Program-made: the position numbers and the translations under genes
NCBI GenBank assembly: GCA_003344405.1
Contig: NOWV01000111.1
Coordinates: 62,001-126,000, forward strand
Reading direction: 5' to 3'
Length of the DNA stretch: 64,000 bases
Origin: Trichoplax sp. H2
Lineage: Eukaryota; Placozoa; Uniplacotomia; Trichoplacea
Shown: one piece after another, positions 1 to 13,344 of the stretch
How the letters are laid out: each line of letters begins with the position of its first letter
Numbering within the stretch: the stretch's first letter is position 1
Notes under the pieces: model-generated
The model's database searches: none
Told to the model about the DNA's origin: nothing
What the model saw: only the letters and a program-made list of their open reading frames with translations

Positions 1-3000
1 TTCTAATGCTAGTTTTATCCAAACAACCGCACCTCAATCACCTGTACGATTTAATCGATCATTATCATCACCACCAGCATTTAATTCCAATACCGCCATC
101 ACAACGAATAATAAAGTACGCATTAAAGTTGGAACGTTTTGTCAAGCATTCCCTTTTCATATTGTGTTTAATCGTGATTTAAAAATAACCCAAGCTGGCA
201 ATTCAATCCGTCGTGTACTCAAATTACCAGCAGATTTACCTACTGCTAATATTCATTTCAATACTTTATTTCAATTGGATCGTCCACAAATGAGATTTAA
301 CTTTAAAAATGTTATCAGCCATATAAATATTGTTTTCATTATCTCTACAATCAATGAATTATCAGACTCAGCAGCATACCAACATCAACCACAATATACT
401 AATCATAGCCAACAACTCCACCGACAACAAAGTTGCGAAAATTTTGATAATTCTGCAACAGATGATACGAGTAATGGTAGACATCGTCACAATAGTCAGA
501 GTGGAAACTGTGTTTCTAATACTATCAAATTAAAAGGTCAAATGGTTTATGTTCATGAATCTGATAGCATGTTATTTCTGTGCTCGCCAAGGTTTAGTAA
601 TCTGGAAGAATTAACACAGCAAGGATTCTTTCTAAGCGATTTTCCTATCCATGATACAACTCGTGATGTTGTGCTAATGTCTCATATCCAGCGTAATCGT
701 CGTGATTTAGTTCAATTACGTGAACAAGCTACTAATGAATTACAAATATTGGAAATAAAATTAAGGGCAGATAAAAAACGTACCGACGATTTACTCCATT
801 CTATTTTACCAATTCGTATTGTCAATCAACTACGTTTAGCTCCTCGAGATCCCATTCATGAACGTTATGCCATGGTTACGGTACTTTTTAGCGATATCGT
901 GGGTTTTACAGCATTATGTTCATCATCAGATATTGATCCATTGCAAGTTGTACGTATGTTAGATGAATTATACCTGAGCTTTGACGAATTGTGCAATTTT
1001 AACGATGTCTACAAGGTAAGCTGAACCATGTTATATATGTATCATAAAATGAGAATCGCTGCGTAAATTTGTATATTTTGGAATATCAAAATTATTACCT
1101 ATGCTAAAATATTCATGTACTTCTCTAGTTGTGATAGAGAATCCGATAGCGTAGTAAGAATTGATTTAGTAGCTATAGAGATGGAAACAAATATAATTTA
1201 GTAGGACAGCGAATTTATTATTGTGTGTTGTGATCGTGTAAGATTGAAAGTAGTTACTGTAGGTAAGTTGCTAGCTGTTGTAAAATAACATGAAACATGA
1301 GTAAAAATCATTAACAATCATCACAGAATAATGGGTAACTGTAACAATAATAGAAATATGAACTAGATATCACTAATACTTATACCTATGAAATAGAGCA
1401 CATATGGAGAATAGTAACGTAGAATATGCATACTGTAACAGTCAATATTAGATCATTGAAAGCAGTGATGGTAAGGTAATGGGAACCATGCGTAACTAAA
1501 TGCGGTAATTTGTATTCGTATAAAAGTGTGGAAAAACTGCAATTGACCTTTATCTTGAAGAGTAATTAGCCAAAATAATGGTACTGTATAATCTGCATTA
1601 GTGTAATTTTTCCTTTAAGTCTGTGATCTTTAATGATTAAGTGGCAGTTTATATAGCTGCAGCTTATTGGGATAGCGAAATATCTGCCTTGCTAATATAT
1701 TTAAAGTAAGATAGTTATTAATTTCGTAGCAAATTTTACAGCTGTGTTTTTATATTTGTTGTAAGATATTTCTTCAACCTCACGAGCTTAAGATATGAAA
1801 GTTAAAGTTATCCTTGCCTCAATAGCAATTTTTTTATAGCTATAATTTATCACTAACTGAATAGGTGGAAACGATTGGCGATGCGTATATGATAGTTAGT
1901 GGTGTGCCTGATCCATGTTTCAATCATGCTAATAAGGTAATAAGTATGGCATTCGATATGATGGATGTGACCAAAGGAGTCCTATCGCCGGTAGATAAAT
2001 CGCCTATTAAGGTAAAAGTTATAATATTTAGATATCATTAAGCGCATTAGTGTAACCATATCGCTTAAATTTTCTATTATCAAATGAGTATTAACTACCA
2101 GTACCGATAACGATAAACTATTATCTTAACCATAACTATCCATAGGAGCAATATTTTAATTATAAGATAGCTACTAAATTGCGGTAAAATGGATTTAATT
2201 TCAGATTCAACTAGTATCATCCGCAGCTCTATACACGAATTTTATTAAATGCTCCAATCATTGATTATATAATTACTAACAAATGTGATTAATTAATGGG
2301 AAAGTATGACAATTAAAAGTCGTTGAAAGAAATAGAAAACATTAACAAATATAACAAAAACATCTTAATAGAGCAGCAAGTTTCGATACAGTACAATGAT
2401 GAGTTAATTCAGAATTTAGTAATTCAGTATCAGAGATTATTTTAATCATTTAAAATAATTACACCTAGAGTAGAGACTTTATAATGACACTTGACATAAT
2501 TTACACATGTTTGTAGACCGTAATTGCATCTTAAGCTTCAGTGGCTTACTAGGAGTGAAATATTTCTTTATTAATAGTGAATAGGAGAATAGCACTAGCA
2601 GTTAAATAAATAATATTTTTATTCTAGCCATAAGGTTTAAGGCAATTCGTAAATCCCTGTCTACTAATTAATCCTATTTACACTTACATTTTCGTACTTT
2701 AAATACCACTCAGCATTATCGACCTCTATTCTAAGGTTGTACGGTACTAAATAAAATAAATAATTTCAATTAGTATGGTAGAGGCTTTATAACGATGCTT
2801 GACATGATTAACTCATACTCGTAAACTATAATTACATTTTTAAGTTTTGGCAACATACTAGAAAAGAAATTTTACGATAATAACGGTGAACAAAAGTATT
2901 ACATTAGAGTTAATAAAATGAAATCCTATTTTTACCCCGAGGTTTAAAGGCAATTAGAAAATCCTGGCTATTTATCAAATCTATTTGTACTTGAATTTTC

Positions 3001-3993
3001 GTACTTTAGAAGCCTCTCAGTATTATCTGTTTTTTATTATAAGACCGTAAGATATCTAATAAAATAAGTAATTTTCAATTAAGAATAAAAGCTACGTAAC
3101 GTTAGCTTTCTACTGATGAGCTGATATAGTATGTTATCGATTTTTCTACATCCTAATATACTAAATCAATGAAAAAATTTCAATTACTATTGCAAGCTAA
3201 AGCGTAATTAGAAAACGCTAGCCGTTGATCAATCAACCGATCTAGGGTGTTATCTAAATCTTTATGTACAGCTATAACTTACTAAATAAGTCAAATAAGT
3301 TTCCATCAGTATTTTAAACTGCTAATCAAATCGGCCAATCAGAAATTGAATTTTTAATCCTTTTCTATCGAAATCCACATTTAGATCAGAATAGGTATCC
3401 ATTCCGGTCCTGCTATAGCTGGCGTGGTTGGACAGAAAATGCCTCGATATTGCTTATTCGGTAGTACGGTAACTAATGCAAGTAAAGTTGAATCTGGCAG
3501 TCAAGAGGGAAGAATTAATATCAGTGAAACAACTAAAATGTAAGAAATGTTATAATCATCATCAATACAACTTTAACAATAAGTCTTAGTATAGTAGGGT
3601 AAATGATATCGCTTGACTTTGAGTTATTGAGATAGCGTACCTTTGATATCTGATATTTTTGACCTTTCAACAATAATTCAATCTAGGTCGATTGCAGATA
3701 CAACTCCCTACCTTTTTGAACAAAATTATAATCAAAGCCTCAATATGCCTTGCTACTTCATTGATCTTGACCCAAATAACCTATCCCACGATAGCCAAAA
3801 ACGAACTATGACGCGTAATCTATCGATTGATCCTGCGCTAAAACAGGGTATTTTCCGATCTCCTAGGCCTAGCCCATCACAAACGCCAGGCGAATCACCA
3901 GTAATTACGCCCCCAATGTCACCAACATCTCCACATTTAACTAAAATCTTGTTAGATATTTCCAATTTGCCCGCTATTAATTCTCAACCGTGA
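1..3993 (+). CDS. Soluble guanylyl cyclase, atypical (beta-like regulatory half, alpha-type catalytic half); 5' part missing
   Basis: Makes cGMP from GTP as one half of an sGC dimer. Exons: before 1-1015, 1865-2011, 3385-3539, 3687-3993 (stop). The coding frame is open from base 2, so the H-NOX domain lies upstream of the window. Seen: start of the HNOBA/PAS domain ([16 protein letters not shown], about 140-190), beta-like SHINIVF and [13 protein letters not shown] segments, the [12 protein letters not shown] signalling-helix start, a coiled-coil linker, then the cyclase domain with LFSDIVGFT and VETIGDAYM. Both metal-binding Asp and the guanine-site Glu (VET) and Cys (PRYCLFG) are present. 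The beta-type Asn/Arg pair is replaced (STVTNASK), so catalytically it looks alpha-type. Odd features are a His/Gln/Asn-rich insert (about 365-525) and a Ser-Pro/Thr-Pro-rich tail (3850-3940). The last exon's acceptor at 3687 is the least certain splice site. Confidence 0.88.
2471..3090. repeat. Two-copy tandem repeat (~308 bp unit) inside intron of gene A
   Basis: The segment starting TAGAGACTTTATAATGACAC at 2471 recurs as TAGAGGCTTTATAACGATGC at 2779. The similarity continues through the AAGGTTTAAGGCAATT and TTTTCGTACTTTA blocks to about 3090. The copies are diverged, indicating an old duplication. It lies wholly in the 1.37-kb intron 2012-3384. Confidence 0.75.
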
Positions 3994-6009
3994 GATTGAG
4001 GTCGTTTGCATATGTTCGACAACATCACGGATTGATGTAAATAATTGCTACCTTAATGGGATTCGATGAAGTCTAATTATAACCTCAATCCAGCCACGTT
4101 AATCAAGATGTAGAATACTTTATAATTATACACTTATTCAGATGGAACTAATTCTTAACTCTTTTAGACGATAGCTAACCATTGAGAAGCGAATCTTATA
4201 ATTTTATAAACAGTATTTTTGATTACCAGAAATACTAATATGTTAATTGCATATTGCCTGTATTATTTACTTGATTACTTTTAATTTGTTTAATTGATGG
4301 ATTGATTATATAGTGACAAAGAAAACAGTTTTAATTCTGTCTTTACAAATTAGCCATAATAAGTGTGGCAAAATCGATTTGACTGATCTAATAACTAGAT
4401 TCATACATTCATTGGATTGAATATTTCTTCCTATTTCTATCAACTTCTTTAACTGTTTCGAAGACTCTTAACAGATATCAAAGCAATTTCAAATTGTTTA
4501 AAAAATACTAAACGTAAATTGAATGAATACTTAGCACTATCTTTACGTCCGTAAAAATAATTAAGGTTGGGATGATATCCAACAATCTGTAAGAAAATTT
4601 TAGTGATATTATAAATATAGCTCAAAATAGTATTATTTTCATTGAGTAGAAGATTTAATCTTAAATTTAACTGAATTTAGCAAGTTTCCAATCATCTTGA
4701 CAAGCATCTTAATGCTATTACTTAATATTTAATCTTATTATCTTAGGTTAATCAATAAGGGATTTCTAAGATTCTCTCAACTAGCTTCCAACTATGACTA
4801 TAAAAGTAGAAAATAAATAGAAATGATAGAATTGTATTAAATTATTAAACTATTTCAACTGTCTCAATATATTCTTAATCGATTACACCAAAGCTGCAAC
4901 AAATTCAGCAATCATCATTGTAATTTATTTTGTACCACTTTTGCATTATAATAGTGGTAACTAATACAATCAACTTCTGGCAGTAATTTCAGGTCATAAT
5001 TTATAATCTGCTCTTGTTCAGAATATTTATCCATGCAATGATGTTTGAATCTATTTTAAGCAATTTGGATCGAAATCTTAAATTAGTAATTGATATGCTT
5101 TCAATCTCCATCCATAACAAGAATATCGTAGATGATATTTGAATCCTTTTTTAATAATTGATTATTTTAATTTAACACATCATAAGTTTAATCACTTTTG
5201 ATAACATTTAATATAATACACTTCAACCTAAAACACTTTTAAAGCGCTTTAAACTTCCAAGGTAGCTATAGTTTCCATCACTAGACATAGCGTTCAATAT
5301 ATGGACTTATGTGATATAATTGATCACTAAATTTCAAAATTTATAGAAAATTAGAACTTTGCTAGATCTTCATACGAAGATAATCTGTACAAAGCCCACT
5401 CTAGCAGAATAAAACTTCTAGAAAGATTTCTGAACAGAACACAGAATAACCTAAAGTTGCCCGCTTAAGTTCTTTTCGTAACATTTGCAGCTACAACCGG
5501 CATAACTACACTCTACCTTATTTTACAACTATTTATACAACAACAAATACTGCTAGGCTAAACAATTGTTAGCTCTAGCAAGGTAGTAGTTAATGAGCTA
5601 CTTATTAGTAACAACATTTTATAGCAGTCCATCTATAATCTAATATGGTAAAAGCTACAGTATTTATACTGACATTATTTATGCTAGCAAAAAGTATGAT
5701 GAACTAACCATATCTAAAGGTATGAGTTAAGTACCTATTTTACCACTGGTACTTATAGTGATTCAACGCTCTACTGCGTATGGCCATGCATACTATAACA
5801 TAGAATTTCAATTACAGTCCATGGTTTTGTGCTAATAAATATGCCTTGAAATAAATATTTAGAGAAATCTACACTGCTGTACATCATGCTAGACATAGCT
5901 TATATTCTATAATCTACTGTTTACTTAGTTATGTTACAACTTTAAATTTTCTTGAAATATGACTAGCTAACATCAATCTTCTAATATACTATTGTAATTT
6001 TTCATATAA

Positions 6010-6680
6010 GACGTTTATAGCCGGATTTTAAAATATTTTTAATATAGTTAGGGGTATTAATATAGCTATATTTTCAATTCATATTTGCAGTATTCAATTT
6101 TTAGATTGTTATACACTGTAATATCGAGATTATAGTAGAAACATGTTCGGATAATTTTGTTGATTTACCCTTATATGGAGAGTTTCTAATTTAGACTTGT
6201 AATATTTAAATATAGCACTAGCTTTTATAGTGATACATACAGCCTATTGAAATTAGTAGTTTAATTAGGGAATCGAAAATAATCTTCTTACTATTCAAAT
6301 CACTGTGATTGTAATTTGCTCATGGTAGATTTTAGATTATCGTAGAAATGTTACGTGATAGGGCATATTGTAATCTGACAATTTTGCAATAGTCATTCGA
6401 TGTCTATGTTCGTAAATACTGTTGTTTTCATTAGGTAGCAGTAGATAAAATTAGTTTTTGATTGATTATCAGGTTTCAAAGTTAATAATACTACTAACTA
6501 GGATGTCTTTGCTATTATAAAAGAGTGTATAAATGCGATGAATCGTATAATAAAGTTAATTTTTATGATTAGTTTTTAACGTAAGATACGAGGCGTCTAA
6601 GTCTTTTTGTAGTCTACTAGTATAGGAAAAGTATTCCTGAAAGAGTAGATCTTGTTGCAAAGCTGTTTTGTAACATCGAT
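6010..6680 (+). repeat. Left arm of a long imperfect inverted repeat
   Basis: Read as the reverse complement, this arm matches 9965-10640. Landmarks are GCAACAAGAT near 6650, a block around GACGCCTCGTAT (reverse complement of 6580-6600), CAACAGTATTTACGAACATA (reverse complement of 6400-6425), and the ATTATCCGAACAT block (reverse complement of about 6150). Identity looks high in blocks with short indels. The arms are separated by about 3.3 kb. Confidence 0.8.
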
Positions 6681-9600
6681 ATACAGTAATTAATTTCTTA
6701 TTTCACCTCTAAGAAGCCTATCTTTAAATTAAAGCTAATTAAAGCTAATTTGAATTCGAGATCGTGAGGAATAACTCAAATGAAAATTTATAAATAATAG
6801 ACGTAACTACTAATCTGCTATTTATGAGGTTAACAAAGCAACGTAGATTAATTTTAGACTAGAATTGGTATTATCATGTAACTACTTTATCTACATCTTT
6901 CTAATGTTGTCCTCAACATTCAAAAAAGCAATGCAGTATTATAGCTGTATCAACGCTCAAATGGTATTAGCTTGTATTTAATTTTGTCTAAAATGAAGCT
7001 GTCTTCTTCTAAATCTGCCATGCAGTAAATTGGTAGTATTTTAAGGCAACAGTTAAACTCTTTCTGAAGCTTATTGCCGAACTAGTCGACTCGCCTCTTT
7101 AATCAATTCAGATAGATATCGATCCGTCAATTGAAGAAATTTCGAATGAAATTACCGCATAATCAATCTTTGATTTTTAATGATACTTTTCTAAGGTGAA
7201 TCATATTTTAGAAAATATTTCTATATCTGGTCAATAATTTTATGCGATAGCACCATTAATTGAAAGTCATTACCTCACCATCGGCCTGTTTAAATGTTAT
7301 TTATGAACTTGATTCTAGAGAAAGATTGTCTATAATAGACTTGAAAAACTATTACATTGCATGTATCTAATTTTTTCTCTCATTGCCCTTTTTTGTATCT
7401 CATCAATAAATTAATTAAGAATAATTAATTTATGATCTCTTTGCCAATCCAACCCTTTATTACCAGCTACTATTACATCATCAAGACTTAATAAGAATAT
7501 CATATAAGGTTTCGCCTATTTTTGACCGATGTCATAATCAATTTCATGACGACGTTTTAATAAAGAAATAGAAAATACCGCGAATACTAGCTTTGTGGCG
7601 AAAACTTCTTACTGCTGTATCGCTTTTAGCATTGACCATCTCCTACGAATAGCCCAGTGGTCACGGTAATGCTGTGCTGTACTTAGACTAAATATGGAAC
7701 ATCAAATTTTATTATATTCTAAATAGAACGTGGTTTAACACCAATTGGTATTACTTGTATGATATTATAAAGACATATTATCTACAAAGATACATATTAA
7801 ATAATTATATCGAATCGAATTCTAAACCTAAGCCATTAGTAAACGTAAATTACAATTGATCTATCAAAAAATTACTGCGGTATATCATTCAGGCTTTAAG
7901 TATTATAGAGCAAATAAATATCAAAAATTCTATTGGAGAGTAAGATTAATGTTCAAGTGATGATTAGCTAAATTTTAATGAATGCCATGCTAAAATATGT
8001 CTATAAATTTTCTATTAATTTTATTTGTATATCATTCCACGTTACGGTGTAAAGAAACAGTGACACATAAAGTTTAAAAGCAACGAAACTTCAATACTAA
8101 ATGAAGATATGTCGACTTTTAATTTCATATTTGGCCTATCATGTTGCATTAATGTTACTAAACACTGGAGATTCATTTTATGTACTTTATAAGTATATCA
8201 GTAAAGAATTAAATTGTGGTGGATCTTGAGGTTGATTGGTGATACTTTTCATGAAATGCAGCTCACCCTTTGCTACTAATTAATTGACTTATTGAAAGTA
8301 GCACAGTACATATATTAGCAGAGTAATTGAATAATCTTGTGAAGCAATGCCGAAGAAGTCTTAAGACTTTCCATTTTATAAGATTCTAGCTGTAACAGTA
8401 ACGGATCCTTTTGTAACTTAGCAGCATCGTACTATACAGATATTTAAGTTTCTAAATTCCTAGACACGACACAGACAAGCATTTTGATAACATAACATGT
8501 TGATAATTCGTAATATATGATTATCATAACTTATAAGTTATCTATTGTAATTATAATTATCAGACATGGCATTACGCTACGGTTCGGATTTAGTGTATTA
8601 GTGTGACGATACACATATTTTAATGATTATTCGCGACATAATAATCATTCATTTGTAGAAACTAGATTAATCTGAAAATAGGTGATCATTTAATAATATT
8701 GACGAGATGTAGTTTACAAATCTTATTAAATGTGAAGTAATACAACAAATATTTGTTAACGTTTGTGATAACATCATCCGCCCTATATCAAGAACAATGG
8801 ATATCTTAACAACATTGAGCGGATTTACCAATAAAAAACACCGCTATGATATTAATACAGCAATCGTATCTATATGCCTCTAATTTCAATCATTTATGTT
8901 AGAGATGAAATGAAATAGAACACGATCTTATACACCATAAATAATTATCAGATTTCGTTTGATAGCTAAAATTAAATTATGCGGCAAGTATTTGTCAGTA
9001 AGTTAAAATCAGTTTAATTACGAATTTAGAAGTTACAAATAAAATTATGAATAATTTCAATTTATTTTATTTCCTATCGAATTATGAATAATATCTCCTC
9101 CTTTCCCATAATTATGCTTAGTAGATGCATTATATTATAATTCAGAGCCATGATTCTGAGCTGCTAATTAATCGAGCTTATATAATCTAGGAAAGTAACC
9201 GCAATTTTTTATCTGGATTCCACAGTAACTCGAAAAATCTTATTCAGAACCCTTATGATATTTTATATTTTAACGTTCAGAGATATAAGCATTAATAAAT
9301 ATAAACTCCAAAAGCTTAGGAACATCAGCTTTTATTGTATGCATATTCGCCATTTTATTCTTAAGATTTCTAAATTTATTAGCATCCATTCCAATTTACA
9401 GTAGGCAAGATTCAATTATTGTATATCATGATTATCCTAAGTATGCTAGCATAAATTTAAGGAGAGATTTTCTTAGTATCAATTAGCTTTGGAATTAAGA
9501 TTCGAGTGTATCGTGCGTGACAGTATAAATATTATAAAAATCGACTCGCTTTCATCACGAGCATTCTAAACAAACATGTTACATTTAAATAGAGTTTCTG

Positions 9601-9964
9601 AAAGGAGCTATTAATGTAGGGCTTAGATTATAGGAATTTAAAATAACATATCAATGTGCTATGAAGGTTCGATCAATCAGCCCTAGGTTTAAAAATTTTA
9701 GTAGCACCATTTCTTATCCGAACATAAAATGATTTCATCCCCAATCATGATCATACTCAGCAAGTATACTTTTTGATATGGTTAAAAATAAGGAGTTATT
9801 ATATATGAGCATTAACCAACTAGCATACATACAATTTTAAACTATAGCAAGCATCGAATTCCATCTTGGCATAATAATATTCTGACGTTTATCCAATTAG
9901 CTATGCTAGTAATATTGACATAAACTAAAAGACGGCGCTAAGAAAGTATCACTCTATTAGCTTG

Positions 9965-10640
9965 TCACAAAACAGATTTGCAACAAGATAACGCAATATA
10001 CGATCAATAAGTCAACTCCTTGAACCACGTATCAAGGAACGATATCTGTACTATCAGAAACACTTTTGCTCTACTAGCAGACTACACAAAAACTTAAACG
10101 CCTCGTATTTTACGTTAAAAGCTAAGTGGAAAATTCTCTTTATTTCACGATATACTGCATTTATATACTATTCCTCAATAGTTCATGAGTCATAGTTAAT
10201 ACATTTAACATTAGAATCATTTACTGAATTAGATATTAATTATAGCTACTGCTCCCTTAACGCAGACAACAGTATTTACGAACATAGACATGCAATGACT
10301 AATACAGAATAGTCAGATTACGATATGTCCTATCACGGAACATTTCTATGATAATTTACAATCTAGCATAAGTAAATTACAATCACAATGATTCGAACTG
10401 TAAGTAGATGATTTGCATTCCCTATTATAACTATTAATTTCAGTATGTGTATAGGTGTCACTGTCACAAAAAGTCAGTACTATATTAAAACACAGTATTT
10501 CCAAATTAGAAGTTAACTAAATAAGGATAGTCTAACAGAATTATCCAAACATAGATACTTCTACTGTAATAAAGTATATAACACTGTAACATAGCTATTT
10601 AATAATTCCCGAAGATGCATTAAAGAAATTATTTGCTGTT
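9965..10640 (-). repeat. Right arm of the long imperfect inverted repeat
   Basis: Partner of 6010-6680 in opposite orientation. Matching landmarks are CAAAACAGATTTGCAACAAG (9968), ACGCCTCGTATTTTACGTTA (about 10098), CAACAGTATTTACGAACATA (about 10268), CCTATCACGGAACATTTCTA (about 10328) and ATTATCCAAACAT (about 10540). No transposase-like frame is visible between the arms. It may be a foldback or MITE-like remnant, or simply an inverted segmental duplication. Confidence 0.8.
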
Positions 10641-11199
10641 TGCCAAAACTCACTAAATAAATTGGTGTCATTTTAATCTTGCTAGGGGTCGCTTAGTTCA
10701 GCCTAGGATTTGAAAATTTAGTAACCTTATTTTCGATAAAGCCGTAAAATCATTCGATATTACTCATCGCAACTGACTGAAGTAATTATAATATTTAATA
10801 AAGATATAAGAAATTTGGCAAAATCGCTTTCTTGTTAATTAGAACATGTTTCATAGCGTAAGTCTATAGACGCTACCATACTTTTACTAAAAGAGTATAT
10901 GATATTGATATTAAACCCAGTCCAGGATTGAGAAATTTAGCACATCGTTTCCATCTCATTCACGTTTCGATAGCATTGCTCACATTTGTACTAAAGTGCA
11001 TGATATTAACATCTCGTCAAGTATATTTTTCTTTCAAAGCCATATCAAGCAATTCACTGGATTAAAGAATCTCAAAAATTTTAAAATCACCGTATAATTT
11101 AGATAGCGAATCGCTATAATTTCTTAGATGCAAATCATAACTGCGCTAAATTTGTTACCGTTATTCTTGAAAAATTCAGTAAAATATCCACCAATCAGC

Positions 11200-12830
11200 T
11201 TCAACTTAACTTGGAGAATCCCCATAATTTTAGATATCATTTTTTTCTAATCTAGATATCTAAATTATTCCTTTAGCACTTCTTATGAATATACCGAATT
11301 TATTGACGTAAATTGATAGAAAATTCTCTTAAATATCTATTAGTCTTAACAGTCTTAACCTAACTTCGAGAATTTTTACGACTTAAAACCTTATTTTCAA
11401 TCTAGATATCTGAGCTTTGGCATTTCATCGACTTTCGTCATAATGATACTAAATTTGTTAACAAACATAATCAAGGACCTATCAGTTAGCCTCAAAATAA
11501 CCTAGAGAATGTCTACCGTTTTAGAAACTTCATTTTCAATCTAGATATCTAGACTTCGTCGTTTCATCGATGGTTAACATAGCGATACTAGATATATTAA
11601 TGTGATTCTATGGAAGCCACTGTTAAGGATCCCACGGTCAGTCGCAACCTAACTTGGCAATTCTATACAATTTTGAAAACACAATTTCCAATCAAGATAC
11701 GCAAAAAAATTATCGATGTTCATCATGCTATGTTCAATTTATTGACATGCTCGTAATTTAATGTTGAAAAGCACTGCTAAATACCCATCCATCTCACTCT
11801 GATTGTGAAAATGCCCACTATTTTGGAAGCATTATTTTCTATCGAAACAGCTTAATAACAAGATGACTATGCTCAAGTCGTTAGCATAATTTGACGATAA
11901 ACCCTATTAACTATCCTTCAATCAACTGCGGCCTTAAACACTGTAAAGAAGTCATCAGTTAACCCGAACCTAGTTTAGAGCATCTCTCACATTCTGGAAA
12001 CACCATTCCATCGACCTTGATCATACTACTTTTAACCTGTTGACGTAATTCAATGTTGGAAAGCGTTGTTAAATATTGATCCATCTCAATATAGTTGCGA
12101 AATTATTTACCACCTTAGAACCATCATTTTCGATCCAAAGAGCTTAATAACGTCATGGCTATTACTGATAACAATTCTTAAATTGTTAGCATATTTTGAT
12201 GGAAAACCCTATTAATCATCCTTCGATCAACTATGAAACACTACTAATCACCCATTAGTCAGCCTCAAATTAACTTAGAGAATCTCTAGCATTCTGGTAA
12301 CATCACTTCATCGACATTCATCATACTACATTCAATCGGTTGATGCTATTCGATGTTGGAAAGCGCTGAGAAGTATTCATCTATTTCAATCTAGCTGCGA
12401 AAATATCCACTACTTTGGAACCATCATATTCTATCTAAACAGCTCTATAATATTATGAATGTTGCTGATAATTACACTTAAATTGGTGATATTATTTGAT
12501 GGAAAACGACACCAACCATCCATCGATTAACCATCATACAGTAGTAAGGACCCATCATTCAAACCTAACCTAACTTGGAAAATCTCCTACCATTCTGGAA
12601 ACGTCATTCCATCGATGTTGATCATACTGCGTTCAATTTGTTAACGTAGCTCAATCTTGAATATGCATCCATCTCACTTTAACCGAGAAAATGTCCATAC
12701 TTTAGAACGAGCATTTTCTATCTACACAGCTCAAAAATATCATGGATGTTACGGATAACTGCTCAAATTGTTGACATAATTTGATAAAAAAACTCTATTG
12801 ACTATCTATCAATCAACTTGGAGAATTGAA
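11200..12830. repeat. Degenerate tandem array, ~140-150 bp monomers grading into ~300 bp units
   Basis: TCTAGATATCT recurs at 11251, 11400 and 11540, giving a 140-150 bp period. Further on the ATTCTGGAAA...CCATCGA...GATCATACT block recurs at 11991, 12291 and 12592, giving a 300-bp period. Each unit carries the phrases AACCTAACTTGGAGAAT, CATCCATCTCA and TTTTCTATCTAAACAGCT in varied spelling. Related single copies appear at about 9680, 10700 and 10925, so the family once extended further left. Confidence 0.8.
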
Positions 12831-13327
12831 GAATCAAAGAAATGCCGAGATGATGGTTGCAATTTGCATTCCTCTCCTATAATGGATCATGTACCTACTC
12901 TACGTTATCCGATCAATCGATTGTCCAAACAAATATCAAGCTAGATCAATAACATCAACATGAAAGATTGTCAACAGATATTCAATCCATCCCCTTGTAG
13001 CTCGAAATTGATTGAAATTGGAGCCTAGCAGTATTCTAATGAGGGCATACTAACATGCAAGGTCCCATTTCTACTTAACACACAACTCATCATGTTTGCT
13101 AGAATGATGCCATGTCATAACAATAAGCTTAGCCAATGGAATTGTCTCCTTGGTTGTCACGTGGTAAGATGGAAATCTAAAAAGCAAGATCAAAAAAGAA
13201 CGATGGCCGACAAAGGCATGTTGTAAGAAGAAGGCAATTGATCAATTGCAGGAATACTATTTGGATAAGGGATTCATTACCTCTCAACTTGATCATCCTA
13301 CACCTCTATACAAAGATTGTAATTAGC

Positions 13328-13344
13328 GAGAGAGAGAGAGAGAG
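13328..13344. repeat. (GA)n microsatellite
   Basis: Seventeen bases of perfect GA dinucleotide repeat, flanked by CTTGATCATCAAGTTGATCA, itself rich in short palindromes. Confidence 0.9.

Noticed and set aside
3753-3965. Minus-strand 70-codon frame
   Set aside because: Antisense shadow of the gene A final exon.
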